In this document: piece after piece, positions 35,360 through 44,420 of the stretch
Position numbering within the stretch: position 1 is the stretch's first letter
Layout: each line of letters starts with the position of its first letter
Origin: JAHEME01 sp034435035
Lineage (GTDB): Bacteria > Chloroflexota > Anaerolineae > Aggregatilineales > UBA3940
Reading direction: 5' to 3'
Assembly: GCA_034435035.1 (NCBI GenBank)
Contig: DAOTXW010000025.1
Coordinates: 10,284-74,283 of the forward strand
Length of the DNA stretch: 64,000 bases
Position numbers and translations under genes: made by a program
The notes under the pieces: generated by a model
Told to the model about the DNA's origin: nothing
The model's database searches: none
What the model saw: only the letters and a program-made list of their open reading frames with translations

Positions 35360-35766
35360 CAGATTGATCCTTTGGTGGAGGTCAGCTGTTTGTGGACTTC
35401 TTTCAGAGCCGCCTCCACTGAGGGAAAGGTCCTTACCGAGATATTGCCGAAGATCTCGGTATTCAAGCCGCGGCTGGCCAGCTCCACCAGCCGGCTGTCT
35501 GAGATGAATATCACCTGCCGGATGGCCGGGTGGTGAAACACCGAGTTGGAATCTTTGCGCGCCCGGTTGGCGGCAATGATGATGTCGTTCGGGCTGAAGG
35601 TGACAGCCAGCATATCGACGATCAGGAACACCGGCTGCGGGCTGGACTCAGCCAGGCGCAGGATCGCGTCAACCATCGCATCCAGTTCTTCCGCCACCCA
35701 GAAATCCGCCTGGCAGGTGGCGACTACGATGGGCTGCTCCGGCACAGCTTCTACCGTGTGGGACAT
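35359..35766 (-). CDS. SpoIIAA/STAS-like protein between ABC exporter halves
   Basis: A 135-residue soluble alpha/beta protein. Strand-helix alternation such as QPVFLIVDMLAVTFSPNDII and RQVIFISDSRLVELASRGL fits the SpoIIAA-like (lipid-binding STAS relative) fold. No canonical phospho-Ser motif is present, unlike the RsbV-type protein at 56475. The ATG at 35766 has a strong GAGGAGG; longer frames lack one. It sits 64 bp after the first ABC gene and overlaps the second by one base (TGATG), so it is made with the exporter and may regulate it. That role is inference. Confidence 0.65.
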   Translation of the reverse strand: MSHTVEAVPEQPIVVATCQADFWVAEELDAMVDAILRLAESSPQPVFLIVDMLAVTFSPNDIIIAANRARKDSNSVFHHPAIRQVIFISDSRLVELASRGLNTEIFGNISVRTFPSVEAALKEVHKQLTSTKGSI

Positions 35767-35830
35767 AAATACCTCCTCGAGCCGGACTCCTCTGACCGGC
35801 AGCCGTCCCTCAGCATGCATCACGCATGGC

Positions 35831-37636
35831 TCACTGCGGATCGGCGGCCTGTTCCGGCAGGGCGATGTCGTAGCGGGCGAAGATGCGCCGGTACAGGTCG
35901 CTGGTGCGCAACAGGTCTTCATGGGTGCCGCGGGCGACGATGGTGCCGCGATCCATGACGACGATGGTATCCGCCCAGCGGATCTGCGACAGGCGGTGGG
36001 TGATCAGCAGGGTGGTGCGCCCCTGCCGCGCCCGCTGGATGGCCTTCTGAATCTCGTCCTCGGTGGCGCTGTCGATGGCGCTGGTGGAGTCGTCCAGGAT
36101 CAGGATGCGCGGGCTGCTCAGGAAGGCGCGGGCCAGCGCCAGGCGCTGCCGCTGCCCGCCGGAGAGCGTCACGCCGCGCTCACCGATCACCGTCTCGTAG
36201 CCCTTCTCGAAGCCGGTGATGAAATCGTGCGCCTGCGCTTCGCGGGCCGCCTGCTCGATCTCCGCCGGCGTCGCGCCGGGCCGCCCGAAGGCGATGTTCT
36301 CCGTGATGGTACGGGAGAACAGGAACACATCCTGCTCGATGCGGCTGATCTGCGAACGCAGCGAGTCCAGATCCCAGTCGCGCACGTCCACCCCATCGAT
36401 CAGAATGCGGCCCTGCTGCACATCGTAGGTGCGGTTGACCAGTTGCGTGAGCGTGGTCTTGCCCGATCCGGTCTGCCCGACGATGGCCACGGTCTGCCCC
36501 GGCTCGACGCGCAGCGACAGGTCGCTGACGCCGAAGCCCGACTCATCGTAGCCGAAGCTCACATCCTCAAAGACGATCTCGCCGCGGATGGGGGCGCGGT
36601 GCCCGCCGGCGTTCTGATCCAGATCAGCTTCGGCGCGCACCAGGCTCAGGATGCGCTCCGCGCCGGCGGCGCCCATCTGGATCAGGCCGAACGCCCACAG
36701 CGAGATGAACACCGGAAAGGCCAGCACCTCCATCAGCCCCATCACGGCGATGACATCGGCCAGCGACACCGCCCCCTGCCGGTACAGCAGCAGGGCGTGC
36801 AAAAAGGTCGCGCCGACGGCGATGCCGTATATCAGGAGCGGCAGATAGGTCGATTCAATGCGGCCCTGGGCGACGAAGTGGCGGCGGTACTCGCGGGCCG
36901 CCCGCCCGAACTTCTCGCGCTCGGCGTTCTCCTGCGCGCTGGCCTTGACCGTCTCGATGCCGGAGATGGTCTCCTCCAGCCCGGCGCTCATCAGGCCGTA
37001 GGCTTCGCGCTGGCGGGTCATCACCGGGTCAAGGCGGCGCATGTAGGCGCGGGTGACCACGATGTAGATGGCGATGAAGACCAGCGGCACCAGCGTCAGC
37101 TCCAGCTCCGTCATGCCGATGAAGATCAGCGGGATGACGATGCCCAGGATCATCTCGTAGATGAGCGCGATGCCGGGGTTGATCATGCCGTTGAGCTGGC
37201 GCACATCCTCGGTAGCGCGCGCCATGATGTCACCCACGCGCTGCCGATCGTGAAAAGTCTGGCTTTTGCCCAGCAGGCTGCCGTACAGCTCCTCGCGGGA
37301 GTCGGCCTCCATGCGCTGGGCAACGACCTCGACGGACAGCGCGCCGATCAGGTTGGCGACGCCGTTGCCGGAGATGCCACCCAGCACACCCAGAGCCGCG
37401 CGCAGCAGGTCGCGGCGGACATCCCCGCTGCCGGTGGTGAGCGCCTCGGCGGCCCGCCCAACAAAAACTGGCGCCGCCGAGTACAGCAGCAGGCTGGCAG
37501 CTTTGAAGACAATCGCGCTGAAGACGAACAGGCGGTAGCGCCACATGTGCGAAACGATCCAGCGCAGCGGGCCATTCGCGGTAGTGTAGCGGTAGGTTTC
37601 CTGGGCGGTAAACTCGCTCCTGCCGGTAACAGACAC
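35831..37636 (-). CDS. ABC exporter half-transporter, degenerate Walker B subunit
   Basis: A 601-residue ABC exporter half with six TM helices and an NBD. Walker A is GQTGSGKTT, the signature is the canonical LSGGQRQRLALARAF, Walker B is ILILDDSTSAID (Asp where Glu is catalytic), and the H-loop is LITHRLS. An Asp here is the mark of the non-hydrolysing site in heterodimeric exporters such as TM287/288 and BmrCD. I chose the GTG at 37636, which follows AAGGAGA. The ATG at 37744 gives an unrelated N-terminal extension and lies upstream of the promoter. It leads the three-gene exporter operon. Confidence 0.9.
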   Translation of the reverse strand: MSVTGRSEFTAQETYRYTTANGPLRWIVSHMWRYRLFVFSAIVFKAASLLLYSAAPVFVGRAAEALTTGSGDVRRDLLRAALGVLGGISGNGVANLIGALSVEVVAQRMEADSREELYGSLLGKSQTFHDRQRVGDIMARATEDVRQLNGMINPGIALIYEMILGIVIPLIFIGMTELELTLVPLVFIAIYIVVTRAYMRRLDPVMTRQREAYGLMSAGLEETISGIETVKASAQENAEREKFGRAAREYRRHFVAQGRIESTYLPLLIYGIAVGATFLHALLLYRQGAVSLADVIAVMGLMEVLAFPVFISLWAFGLIQMGAAGAERILSLVRAEADLDQNAGGHRAPIRGEIVFEDVSFGYDESGFGVSDLSLRVEPGQTVAIVGQTGSGKTTLTQLVNRTYDVQQGRILIDGVDVRDWDLDSLRSQISRIEQDVFLFSRTITENIAFGRPGATPAEIEQAAREAQAHDFITGFEKGYETVIGERGVTLSGGQRQRLALARAFLSSPRILILDDSTSAIDSATEDEIQKAIQRARQGRTTLLITHRLSQIRWADTIVVMDRGTIVARGTHEDLLRTSDLYRRIFARYDIALPEQAADPQ

Positions 37637-37693
37637 GCCGGGTCTCCTTGCCCGCCGGGCTGCGGCGGGATCATCGCGGGGCGCGAAGTGGAG

Positions 37694-37702
37694 AGTATAG
37701 CA
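37694..37702 (-). promoter_or_regulatory. Extended -10 promoter of exporter operon
   Basis: Minus-strand TGCTATACT, about 58 nt before the GTG start at 37636. Confidence 0.5.
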
Positions 37703-37740
37703 CAAATGGGCGGGGGGCGCTCCCCGGCAGACGAGGCCCC

Positions 37741-38544
37741 TCACGGGGTGCGCTGATAGACGGCCAGCCCGCCGCAGGCGGCGAAGCCCCGCCGCCGGTA
37801 CAGCTCGACCGCCCCGGCGGCAGCCTGCAGGGCGGCATACCGGCAGCCGGCTGCCTGCGCCAGCGCCAGCGCGTGGGCCGTCAGCGCCGCGCCGATCCCC
37901 CGGCGGCGGGCATCCGGGATGGTGCTGACCGCGTACAGCCCGGCGGCGCCCTCCGCCAGCAGCAGCGCCGCCGCGCTCACCGGCTGATCCCCCAGCCAGC
38001 CCACCAGCAGCCGCGCCCGGTCGCCGTCCGTGCGCCGCACATAGTCATACAGGTCGGCGTAGGCCCGCACGGCGAAAGGTGGGAAGGCGTTGGCCGCCCC
38101 GCTGACGGCGGCAAAAGCATCCACATCGGCGCGGCAAACGGCAGCGCGGATTGCCAGCCCCGGGGGGGCGGGCAGCGCGGGCGGCAGGGCGCGCAGATCG
38201 GCGGCCATCGCGGTCACCGGGTCCGGCCCGCGCAGGCCGCGCCCCGCCAGCCGCCGATCCAGGTCGGCGGGCAGGTCGCCGGGGAGCACCCACCAGGTCA
38301 GCGGGAGGCCGCGCCGGATGTGCTCACCCAGCACCTCATCCAGCCGGGAATCCACGCGCCTTGCGTCGAAGCGGGCGAAGGCAGCGCTGTTGAAGACGGG
38401 GTGCGGCACGGTCGAAACGCGCCACAGCAGGTCGGGCTCGCGGCGCAGAGGGCCGGCAGGCCAGTCGGCGCCCAGCGACATCCATACCCGGCGGTTTTCA
38501 ACCGCCATCCGCAGGGCATCCGCCGGGTTCAGGGGACCGTCCAC
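37741..38544 (-). CDS. GNAT-family N-acetyltransferase
   Basis: A 267-residue protein. An N-terminal helical domain (1-125) is followed by a GNAT domain (about 130-265). The acetyl-CoA pyrophosphate loop is in TIPDARRRGIGAALTAHAL (R/Q-x-x-G-x-A type). The usual later strand is YAALQAAAGAVELYRRRGFAACG. The substrate is unknown; family members acetylate amines, proteins or antibiotics. Its start overlaps the end of the WD40 lipoprotein gene by 16 bases, so the two are likely one transcript. Confidence 0.85.
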   Translation of the reverse strand: MDGPLNPADALRMAVENRRVWMSLGADWPAGPLRREPDLLWRVSTVPHPVFNSAAFARFDARRVDSRLDEVLGEHIRRGLPLTWWVLPGDLPADLDRRLAGRGLRGPDPVTAMAADLRALPPALPAPPGLAIRAAVCRADVDAFAAVSGAANAFPPFAVRAYADLYDYVRRTDGDRARLLVGWLGDQPVSAAALLLAEGAAGLYAVSTIPDARRRGIGAALTAHALALAQAAGCRYAALQAAAGAVELYRRRGFAACGGLAVYQRTP

Positions 38545-40385
38545 AGCAGGATCGTCCCATCCAGCGAGCCGCTGGCCAGCATGCCATCCGGCAGGAAGGC
38601 CAGCCCGCTGACTGGCAGATTGTGGCCGCGCAGGCGAGCCAGCAGCTCCCCGGTGGCGGCATCCAGAACGCGGATGTCGCCTTCCAGGCTGGCGGTGGCC
38701 AGCCGCGAGCCGTCCGGCGAAAGGGCCAGCGCGGCCGGGCCGGGCGGGAGGCCGGCCAGAGTCTGGATCAGTTCCGCGCCGGGCAGGGAGAACAGGCTGA
38801 CGCTCCCCGACGGGCCGGCAGCGGCCAGCCGCGAGCCGTCCGGCCAGAAGAGCAGCCCACGCGGCCCGATCCCGTCCACAGCCAGGGCGATCGGGGCGGG
38901 CGGTGCGCCGCGCAGATCGGCGGCGGGGTAGAGAAGGACTCCGCCGGGGCCGCCGCCGGCCAGCAGCATGCCATCGGGTGAAAACACGACGCTCTGCGCT
39001 CCGCCTGGCGGGGCCGCCAGCGCCGTCAGCGGCGGATCCCCTGGCCGATCAGCGGCCCACACGAAAATCGATCCGCCCGCTGCGGCGGCGATCCGTTCGC
39101 CGTCCGGTGACCACGCCAGCCCGGTCACCGGGCCGGGGGACGCAGCCAGCGTCTGCGGAGCGCCTGACGGGCCGGGCAGCCCCCAGATCAGCACCTCGCC
39201 GCTGCTCAGCCCGGCGGCCAGGCGATCCCCGTCCGGGCTGGCCGCCAGCGCGATCGCCAGCCCGCGGGAAGCAGATCCCAGCTCGGCCCGGGGTGCGGCG
39301 GGCGCGGCCGGGTCCCAGATCAGCGCATCGCCGCCAGCCGTCCCGGCGATCAGGGTGTCGCCGACAGCGATCAGACCGTAGATCGGGCGGGAGAAGCCCG
39401 TCAGGCGGCGGGGCGGGGCCGGGCCGCCGGGCCGGTCGGCGGGCCACACCTCCAGCCGGCCATCGATGGTCACCGCCGCCAGCGCATCCCCGGCGGGGGA
39501 GTAGGCCACAGTGTAAGCCTCCAGGCCGGTGATCACCTGCCCCCCGACGGCATCCCACACGGCTCCCTCACCGAGCTCCGCACCCGCGGCGATCCGCCGG
39601 CCATCCGGCGACCAGCTCAGGCTCTCGACGCGGCCATCCAGCCCGGTGAACACCCGCGCAACAGCACCGCTGGCATCCCACGCGATCACACCATCCTGCG
39701 TGCCAACCGCCAGCTGCGAACCATCGGGCGCGAAGGCCGCTCCGTAGGCGACGCCCACCGGGGCGGCCAGCGCCAGCGTCGGCGTATTGCCGCTCAGCGG
39801 CCAGATGCGCACACCGCCAGAATCGAGCACGCCGGCCAGCCGGTCGCCGTCCGGCGCGAAGGCCACACTGTTGACGCCGCTGCCATCGCCGCTGAAGGCG
39901 GCCACCTGCTGCCCGGTGGCGACCTCCCAGACCAGAGCAGTGTCGTCATACGAACCGGAAGCCACGTAGCGGCCGTCCGGGGAGAAGGCCACGCCGCAGA
40001 TGCCCAGGGTGTGCCCGGTAAGCCAGCGGGTTGCCGAGCCCTGCTCCACATCGATCAGCAGCAGGTCGGGGCGCAGCAGCAGCCCGGCGGCCACGGTGCG
40101 GCCATCGGGCGAAAAGGCCAGGTCATGCACCGGGCGCTCGACAGGCAGCGCCCACTGCTCAGTCAGTGTGCGGGCATCGAGCAGCAGGACGGCGCGGGTG
40201 GTGCCGATGGCCAGATAGGCGCCATCCCGGGAAAAGGCCGCGGCCTGCAGCGATCCGCGTCCCAGCCGCGCGATCGCGCCCTCCGGCAGGGGATCGGGGG
40301 ATGAGACGGGCGGGAGCGAAGCGGGGCGGCAGGCGATCAGGGTCAGGGCAGCCAGCAGGGCGGCCACGCTGCGGGAGAAGGTCAT
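38529..40385 (-). CDS. WD40-repeat lipoprotein
   Basis: A 618-residue secreted lipoprotein with lipobox LTLIAC (Cys19). The rest consists of about 13-14 WD40-like repeats, enough for two seven-bladed propellers. Clear blades include GHTLGICGVAFSPDGRYVAS and AFSPDGRTVAAGLL, ending near GHNLPVSGLAFLPDGMLAS and TILLWTVP. No enzyme domain is fused. Surface WD40 lipoproteins are common in Chloroflexota; binding partners are unknown. The ATG at 40385 follows no clear Shine-Dalgarno, and further upstream ATGs exist, so the start is moderately sure. Confidence 0.85.
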   Translation of the reverse strand: MTFSRSVAALLAALTLIACRPASLPPVSSPDPLPEGAIARLGRGSLQAAAFSRDGAYLAIGTTRAVLLLDARTLTEQWALPVERPVHDLAFSPDGRTVAAGLLLRPDLLLIDVEQGSATRWLTGHTLGICGVAFSPDGRYVASGSYDDTALVWEVATGQQVAAFSGDGSGVNSVAFAPDGDRLAGVLDSGGVRIWPLSGNTPTLALAAPVGVAYGAAFAPDGSQLAVGTQDGVIAWDASGAVARVFTGLDGRVESLSWSPDGRRIAAGAELGEGAVWDAVGGQVITGLEAYTVAYSPAGDALAAVTIDGRLEVWPADRPGGPAPPRRLTGFSRPIYGLIAVGDTLIAGTAGGDALIWDPAAPAAPRAELGSASRGLAIALAASPDGDRLAAGLSSGEVLIWGLPGPSGAPQTLAASPGPVTGLAWSPDGERIAAAAGGSIFVWAADRPGDPPLTALAAPPGGAQSVVFSPDGMLLAGGGPGGVLLYPAADLRGAPPAPIALAVDGIGPRGLLFWPDGSRLAAAGPSGSVSLFSLPGAELIQTLAGLPPGPAALALSPDGSRLATASLEGDIRVLDAATGELLARLRGHNLPVSGLAFLPDGMLASGSLDGTILLWTVP

Positions 40386-40509
40386 TGTGCACATGCCATT
40401 AATGGTAGCGCAGCGGGCAGCGCAGGTACAAGAAGGCATGCCAGCGTTTGCCTGTGATGAGAGCCTCCACACTGGATCAGGTGTTCTAGTATAAATGCGC
40501 GGTCTGTGG

Positions 40510-40515
40510 TATAAC
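40510..40515 (+). promoter_or_regulatory. Extended -10 with a near-leaderless start
   Basis: TGGTATAAC, ten bases before the ATG at 40526. The predicted leader is 3-4 nt with no Shine-Dalgarno. Confidence 0.45.
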
Positions 40516-40525
40516 CTGCGGCATC

Positions 40526-41023
40526 ATGACAGCCATCTACGACTTCCAGCGGCAGATGCGGCAGGGTGGCGAGGGCGAGGCGTTCCTCGACGCCTTCTTC
40601 ACAGGTAAGGGCTACGCCATCGCGGCAGCCAGCCCGGAGCAGCAGCGCCAGGGCATCGACCGCATCTTCACCAGCCCCGGCACGGGCCGGGTTTCGCTGG
40701 TGGAGTACAAGACCGATCACGCCGCCGCCCGCACCGGCAACGCTTTCATCGAGACGATCTCGGTGGATGCCGCGGGCAAGATGGGCTGGGCGCTGACCTC
40801 GCAGGCGGAGATCCTCGTCTACTACATCCCGCCGGCGGGCACGATCACGGTGGTGCCCTTCATGGCCCTGCACTGGGAGATGCCGCGCTGGCTGCGCGAC
40901 TATCCGCCGCGGCAGGCCCGGAACGCCCACTACGCCACGCACGGGATCATCATCCCACTGGCCGAACTGGAGCGCCACGCCCTGCGCGTCTACCGCGTTC
41001 AGGCGGAGGGCGGCAGCGCGTAA
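40526..41023 (+). CDS. PD-(D/E)XK nuclease-like protein
   Basis: A 165-residue soluble protein with a restriction-endonuclease-like core. It has GEGEAFLDAFFTGKGYAI (N-terminal helix with Glu), QGIDRIF (Asp), and VSLVEYKTD (the E-x-K dyad), followed by a Gln-rich helix region and IETISVDAAGKMGWAL. This is the pattern of small Holliday-junction-resolvase or phage-type PD-(D/E)XK enzymes, with no DNA-binding domain attached. The exact role is unknown; repair or defence are options. It is transcribed divergently from the WD40 lipoprotein. Confidence 0.65.
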   Translation: MTAIYDFQRQMRQGGEGEAFLDAFFTGKGYAIAAASPEQQRQGIDRIFTSPGTGRVSLVEYKTDHAAARTGNAFIETISVDAAGKMGWALTSQAEILVYYIPPAGTITVVPFMALHWEMPRWLRDYPPRQARNAHYATHGIIIPLAELERHALRVYRVQAEGGSA

Positions 41024-41084
41024 ATCTCGCCGCAGCACCCCCCCCGGCCTGAAGCCGGAATCCACCCCGCGGGCCGCTGCGCGC

Positions 41085-41090
41085 TATACT
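41085..41090 (+). promoter_or_regulatory. -10 box of dehydrogenase gene (TATACT)
   Basis: TATACT, 39 bp before the ATG at 41130. No convincing -35. Confidence 0.45.
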
Positions 41091-41129
41091 CTCTACCTGA
41101 TCGATTCGCCGCCCAACTGGAGCAGTTCC

Positions 41130-42131
41130 ATGCGTGCCTTCCGGCTTTCCCGGCCTACCCCGCTGGAGTCCTTCGCCCTGTCGGACGTTCCCGACCCGGC
41201 CCCCGGCCCCGGTCAGGCGCTGATCCGCCTGCACGCTGCCGCCCTCAATCACCGCGACCTGCACTTCATCGACGCCCCGGTCGATCACCCGGTGATCGTT
41301 GGCTCGGACGGCGCGGGCGTGGTCGAGGCGGTCGGCGCGGGCGTCACGGCCCACGCCCCCGGCGACGCGGTCGTCATCCACCCGTCAATGGACTGGGGCG
41401 GTTCGGACGAGACCTTTGCCGAGGGCTTCGAGATCCTGGGCGATCCGCATGACGGCACGCTGGCCGAACGCATCGCCGTGCCCGCTGCCAACGTCTTCCC
41501 GCGCCCGGCGCACCTGACGTGGGAGCAGGCCGCCGCGCTGCCGCTGGCCGGCCTGACGGCCTACCGGGCGCTGTTCAGCCGGGGCCGGCTCCAGCCCGGC
41601 GAGCGCGTGCTGATTCACGGCATCGGCGGCGGGGTGGCGCTGTTCGCCCTGCAGTTCGCCGCCGCCCGCGGGGCGCAGGTGATGGTCACTTCCACCAGCG
41701 ACGCCAAGCTGGCCCGCGCCCGCGACCTGGGCGCGGCGGCGGGCGTCAATTCCCGCCACGCCGACTGGGTGGCCGCAGCCCGCGAGTGGAGCGAAGGCCG
41801 CGGCGTCGATCTGGTCGTCGAGAGCATCGGCGGGGAGTACTTCAGCCGCAGCCTGGAGGCGCTGCGCCGCGGCGGGCGGCTGGTCAGCTTCGGGCGATCG
41901 GCCCGCCAGCCCGGCACGGTGGACATCGGCACGCTGTTCTGGCACGAGCTGACGATCCTCGGCTCGATGATGGGCAGCCCGCGCGACTTCGCCGCCATGC
42001 TGGCCCTGGTGGAGGAGGCGCGGCTGGCCCCGGTGATCGACTCGGTGTACCCGCTGGAGGACGTGCGCGGCGCGTTCGCCCGGCTGAAGGATCAGACGCA
42101 GTTCGGCAAGATCGTGCTGCGCTGCGCCTGA
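41130..42131 (+). CDS. Quinone oxidoreductase/zinc-free MDR dehydrogenase
   Basis: A 333-residue NAD(P)-dependent medium-chain dehydrogenase. The N-terminal GroES-like domain has LHAAALNHRDLHFID and GSDGAGVVEAVGAGV. The Rossmann domain has the nucleotide loop IHGIGGGVALFALQFAAARGA (about 157-177). The catalytic-zinc cysteine that normally follows NHRD is absent, so it is a zinc-independent QOR/crotonyl-type member. A likely promoter TATACT is at 41085-41090. Substrate unknown; possibly quinones or enones. Confidence 0.88.
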   Translation: MRAFRLSRPTPLESFALSDVPDPAPGPGQALIRLHAAALNHRDLHFIDAPVDHPVIVGSDGAGVVEAVGAGVTAHAPGDAVVIHPSMDWGGSDETFAEGFEILGDPHDGTLAERIAVPAANVFPRPAHLTWEQAAALPLAGLTAYRALFSRGRLQPGERVLIHGIGGGVALFALQFAAARGAQVMVTSTSDAKLARARDLGAAAGVNSRHADWVAAAREWSEGRGVDLVVESIGGEYFSRSLEALRRGGRLVSFGRSARQPGTVDIGTLFWHELTILGSMMGSPRDFAAMLALVEEARLAPVIDSVYPLEDVRGAFARLKDQTQFGKIVLRCA

Positions 42132-42204
42132 GCGGCGCGGGGCTTCTGCCCCTGCCTGATTCCGACCCTCTGCCATCTGGTGTTACCTGTGAGGAGACTG
42201 CCTG

Positions 42205-43152
42205 ATGACCCAGACTGACGCCGTCCCCGCCGCGGCTGCTCCCCGCCGCCTCTGGCTGCTGATCGCGCTGGCGGCGCTGATCGCAGTCGGCGCCCTGGCC
42301 GCGCTGATCGCCACCGGCGCCCTGCCTCTGACGGGCCCGCGCGGGCGCATCCTGTTCCAGTCCGACCGCGACGGCAACCTGGACATCTATTCGATGCGGG
42401 CCGACGGCTCTGACCTGCAGCGGCTGACCGACGACCCCGCCCCCGACTCCAACCCGGACTGGTCGCCGGATGGGACGCGCATCGCCTTCACCGCCGAGCG
42501 CGACGGCGACGCCGAGATCTACCTGATGAACGCCGACGGAAGCGGGCAGAGCCGCCTGGCGGTATCCCCGGAAGATGACCGCCTGCCGCGCTGGTCGCCG
42601 GACGGGGCGCGCATCCTGTTCTACACCCGCCGCGACGGCTCGCCGGAAGTCTACGCCATGAACGCGCTGGACGGCGGCAACCCGACCAACCTGAGCCGCA
42701 GCCCCGCCTCGGATGCCATCGCCGCCTGGTCGCCGGACGGGACGCGCATCGCCTTCTCGTCCGACCGCGAGGGGTCGTTCGACCTGTATGTGATGGATGC
42801 GGACGGCGGGAATGTCCACCGGCTGACTTCGCACCCCGGCAGCGAACTGGGGCCGCTGTGGTCGCCAGATGGGACGCAGCTGCTGTTCGTCTCCGACCGC
42901 GAGGGCGACCTGGAGATCTACCTCCTCGACGTGCCGGCGGGCGCGCCGGACGCCGAGCCGGAGCCGATCCGGCTGACCGACAACCCGGCCGCCGACACCA
43001 CGCCGACCTGGTCGCCGGACGGGCGGCGCATCGCCTTCGCCAGCGACCGCGATGGCAACTGGGAGATCTATGTGATGGACGCGGACGGCGGGAACATCAC
43101 CCGGCTGACCGACGACCCGGCGGAGGATCGCTTCCCCGTGTGGGGGCCATAG
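42205..43152 (+). CDS. Membrane-anchored PD40/TolB-like beta-propeller
   Basis: A 315-residue protein with one N-terminal signal-anchor helix (about 17-37) and an extracytoplasmic six-bladed PD40 propeller. The blade signature PDWSPDGTRIAFTAERDG recurs about every 42 residues: DxEIYLMNADG, then LT/LS-dd, then WSPDG. This is the TolB C-terminal type fold; it lacks the TolB N-terminal domain and catalytic residues. RBS GAGGAG. Likely a periplasmic or surface scaffold. It is followed by a palindromic repeat rather than another gene. Confidence 0.85.
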   Translation: MTQTDAVPAAAAPRRLWLLIALAALIAVGALAALIATGALPLTGPRGRILFQSDRDGNLDIYSMRADGSDLQRLTDDPAPDSNPDWSPDGTRIAFTAERDGDAEIYLMNADGSGQSRLAVSPEDDRLPRWSPDGARILFYTRRDGSPEVYAMNALDGGNPTNLSRSPASDAIAAWSPDGTRIAFSSDREGSFDLYVMDADGGNVHRLTSHPGSELGPLWSPDGTQLLFVSDREGDLEIYLLDVPAGAPDAEPEPIRLTDNPAADTTPTWSPDGRRIAFASDRDGNWEIYVMDADGGNITRLTDDPAEDRFPVWGP

Positions 43153-43190
43153 CCGGGGTGACGACGGCGGGAACGGCGCTGGCCACAGAA

Positions 43191-43245
43191 GGAGGTCGCC
43201 GGGGCAGAGCCCGACCTGCCGTTCTCTGCGCTCTCTGCGACCTCC
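43191..43245. repeat. Imperfect palindromic repeat (CTCTGCG type)
   Basis: GGAGGTCGC (43191-43199) pairs with GCGACCTCC (43237-43245). Inside, CAGAG (43205-43209) pairs with CTCTG. It lies between the convergent PD40 and kinase genes. The CTCTGCGCTCTCTGCGACC wording resembles palindromic repeats scattered through many bacterial genomes (recalled, not searched). Confidence 0.55.
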
Positions 43246-43277
43246 AGGGTCAGCCGTTCAGCGGCGTGGAAATGCGA

Positions 43278-44420
43278 TCAGGCGGGGGCCAGCGGCAGGG
43301 TGAAGGCCATCCGGGTGCCGACCCCGCCCTCGCCCGCCTCAGCGCGGATGTCGCCGCCGTGCGCCTGCACCGCCGACCGGCAGAAGGCCAGCCCCAGCCC
43401 GAAGCCGGTCGATCGGCGCCCGGCTTCCGTCTGCACGAAGCGGTCGAAGACGCGCTCGCGCTGCTCCGGCGGGATGCCGGGGCCGGTGTCGGTGACCGTG
43501 ACCTCGAGGACGGCGTCCTTCACCTGCGCGGCGACGGTGACGCGCCCGCCGGTCGGGGTGAAGCGCACCGCGTTATCGATCAGGTTCATCAGCACGCGCT
43601 CGATGCGCCGGGCGTCGGCGGGCACGCGCGGCAGCGGATCGGCGGGCAGCGCGGCCGTGAGCGTCACCCGGCCGGTCATCGTCATCGGCTGGCTGTCGGC
43701 CACGGCGCGGGTGATCAGCTCGCCCAGATCGACCGGGCTGTAGTCCAGCTCCGCCTCGCCGCTTTCCAGCCGGCCCACGTCCAGCAGCGCCTCCACCAGG
43801 TTGACCATGCGCGTCACCCCGCCCTGCGCCATCGTCACGAAGCGGCCGATGTCGCTGAGTGGATCGTAGCCCGGCTCCATCTCGATCATCGACAGGGCGG
43901 TCATGGCCAGCTGCAGCGGGTTGCGCAGATCGTGGATGATGAAGCGCAGGGTCTCCTGCCGCAGCTGGAGCACCTCGGCCATGCGTTCATGCTCGCTGGC
44001 CAGCGTGCTGAAGCGCTGCTGCAGGTCGCGCTCCCAGACCGCGGCCAGGATGCGGCTCTCGTCGGCGGTCAGCAGATGGGTGATCAGCGTCTGCATCACC
44101 ACCTGGCGGAACTGCTCATCGCCGCGCAGCAGGCTCCAGAAGTCGGCCCGCGGGATCGCCAGCAGCTCGGTGGGCTTGGCGGCCATCGCGGTGGCGGTGC
44201 GGGGCGCATCAGAGATCAGCGCGATCTCGCCGATCAGGTCGCCCGGGCCGCGGTAGGACAGCGCCAGCGGGTCGCCGCCGGGCGTCTGGCGGGTGATCGC
44301 GACCTCGCCGGCGCGGATGATGTACAGGGCATCCCCGGGGTCGCCTTCGCGGAAGACCGGCTCGCCGGCCTGCACGTAGCGCGGGGTGGTGTAGCGTTCC
44401 CAGTCCGGGTTGAGAGTCAT
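43278..44420 (-). CDS. Soluble histidine kinase with cyclic-nucleotide-binding domain
   Basis: A 380-residue cytosolic kinase without TM helices. The N-terminal cNMP-binding (Crp-type) fold (about 8-120) has GEPVFREGDPGDALYIIRAGEV and the phosphate cassette GPGDLIGEIALISDAPRTATA. HisKA is FIIHDLRNPLQLAM (phospho-His163). HATPase has NLIDNAVRFTPTGG, VTDTGPGIP and GFGLGLAFCR. The cassette keeps the Glu and Arg that contact cAMP/cGMP. I chose the ATG at 44420, which has AAGGAGG; the frame further upstream is not conserved-looking. No response regulator is adjacent. Confidence 0.88.
   Translation of the reverse strand: MTLNPDWERYTTPRYVQAGEPVFREGDPGDALYIIRAGEVAITRQTPGGDPLALSYRGPGDLIGEIALISDAPRTATAMAAKPTELLAIPRADFWSLLRGDEQFRQVVMQTLITHLLTADESRILAAVWERDLQQRFSTLASEHERMAEVLQLRQETLRFIIHDLRNPLQLAMTALSMIEMEPGYDPLSDIGRFVTMAQGGVTRMVNLVEALLDVGRLESGEAELDYSPVDLGELITRAVADSQPMTMTGRVTLTAALPADPLPRVPADARRIERVLMNLIDNAVRFTPTGGRVTVAAQVKDAVLEVTVTDTGPGIPPEQRERVFDRFVQTEAGRRSTGFGLGLAFCRSAVQAHGGDIRAEAGEGGVGTRMAFTLPLAPA

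Noticed and set aside
37637..37744. N-terminal extension of the ABC half at 35831
   Set aside because: It lies upstream of the predicted transcript start; the GTG at 37636 has a strong AAGGAG.
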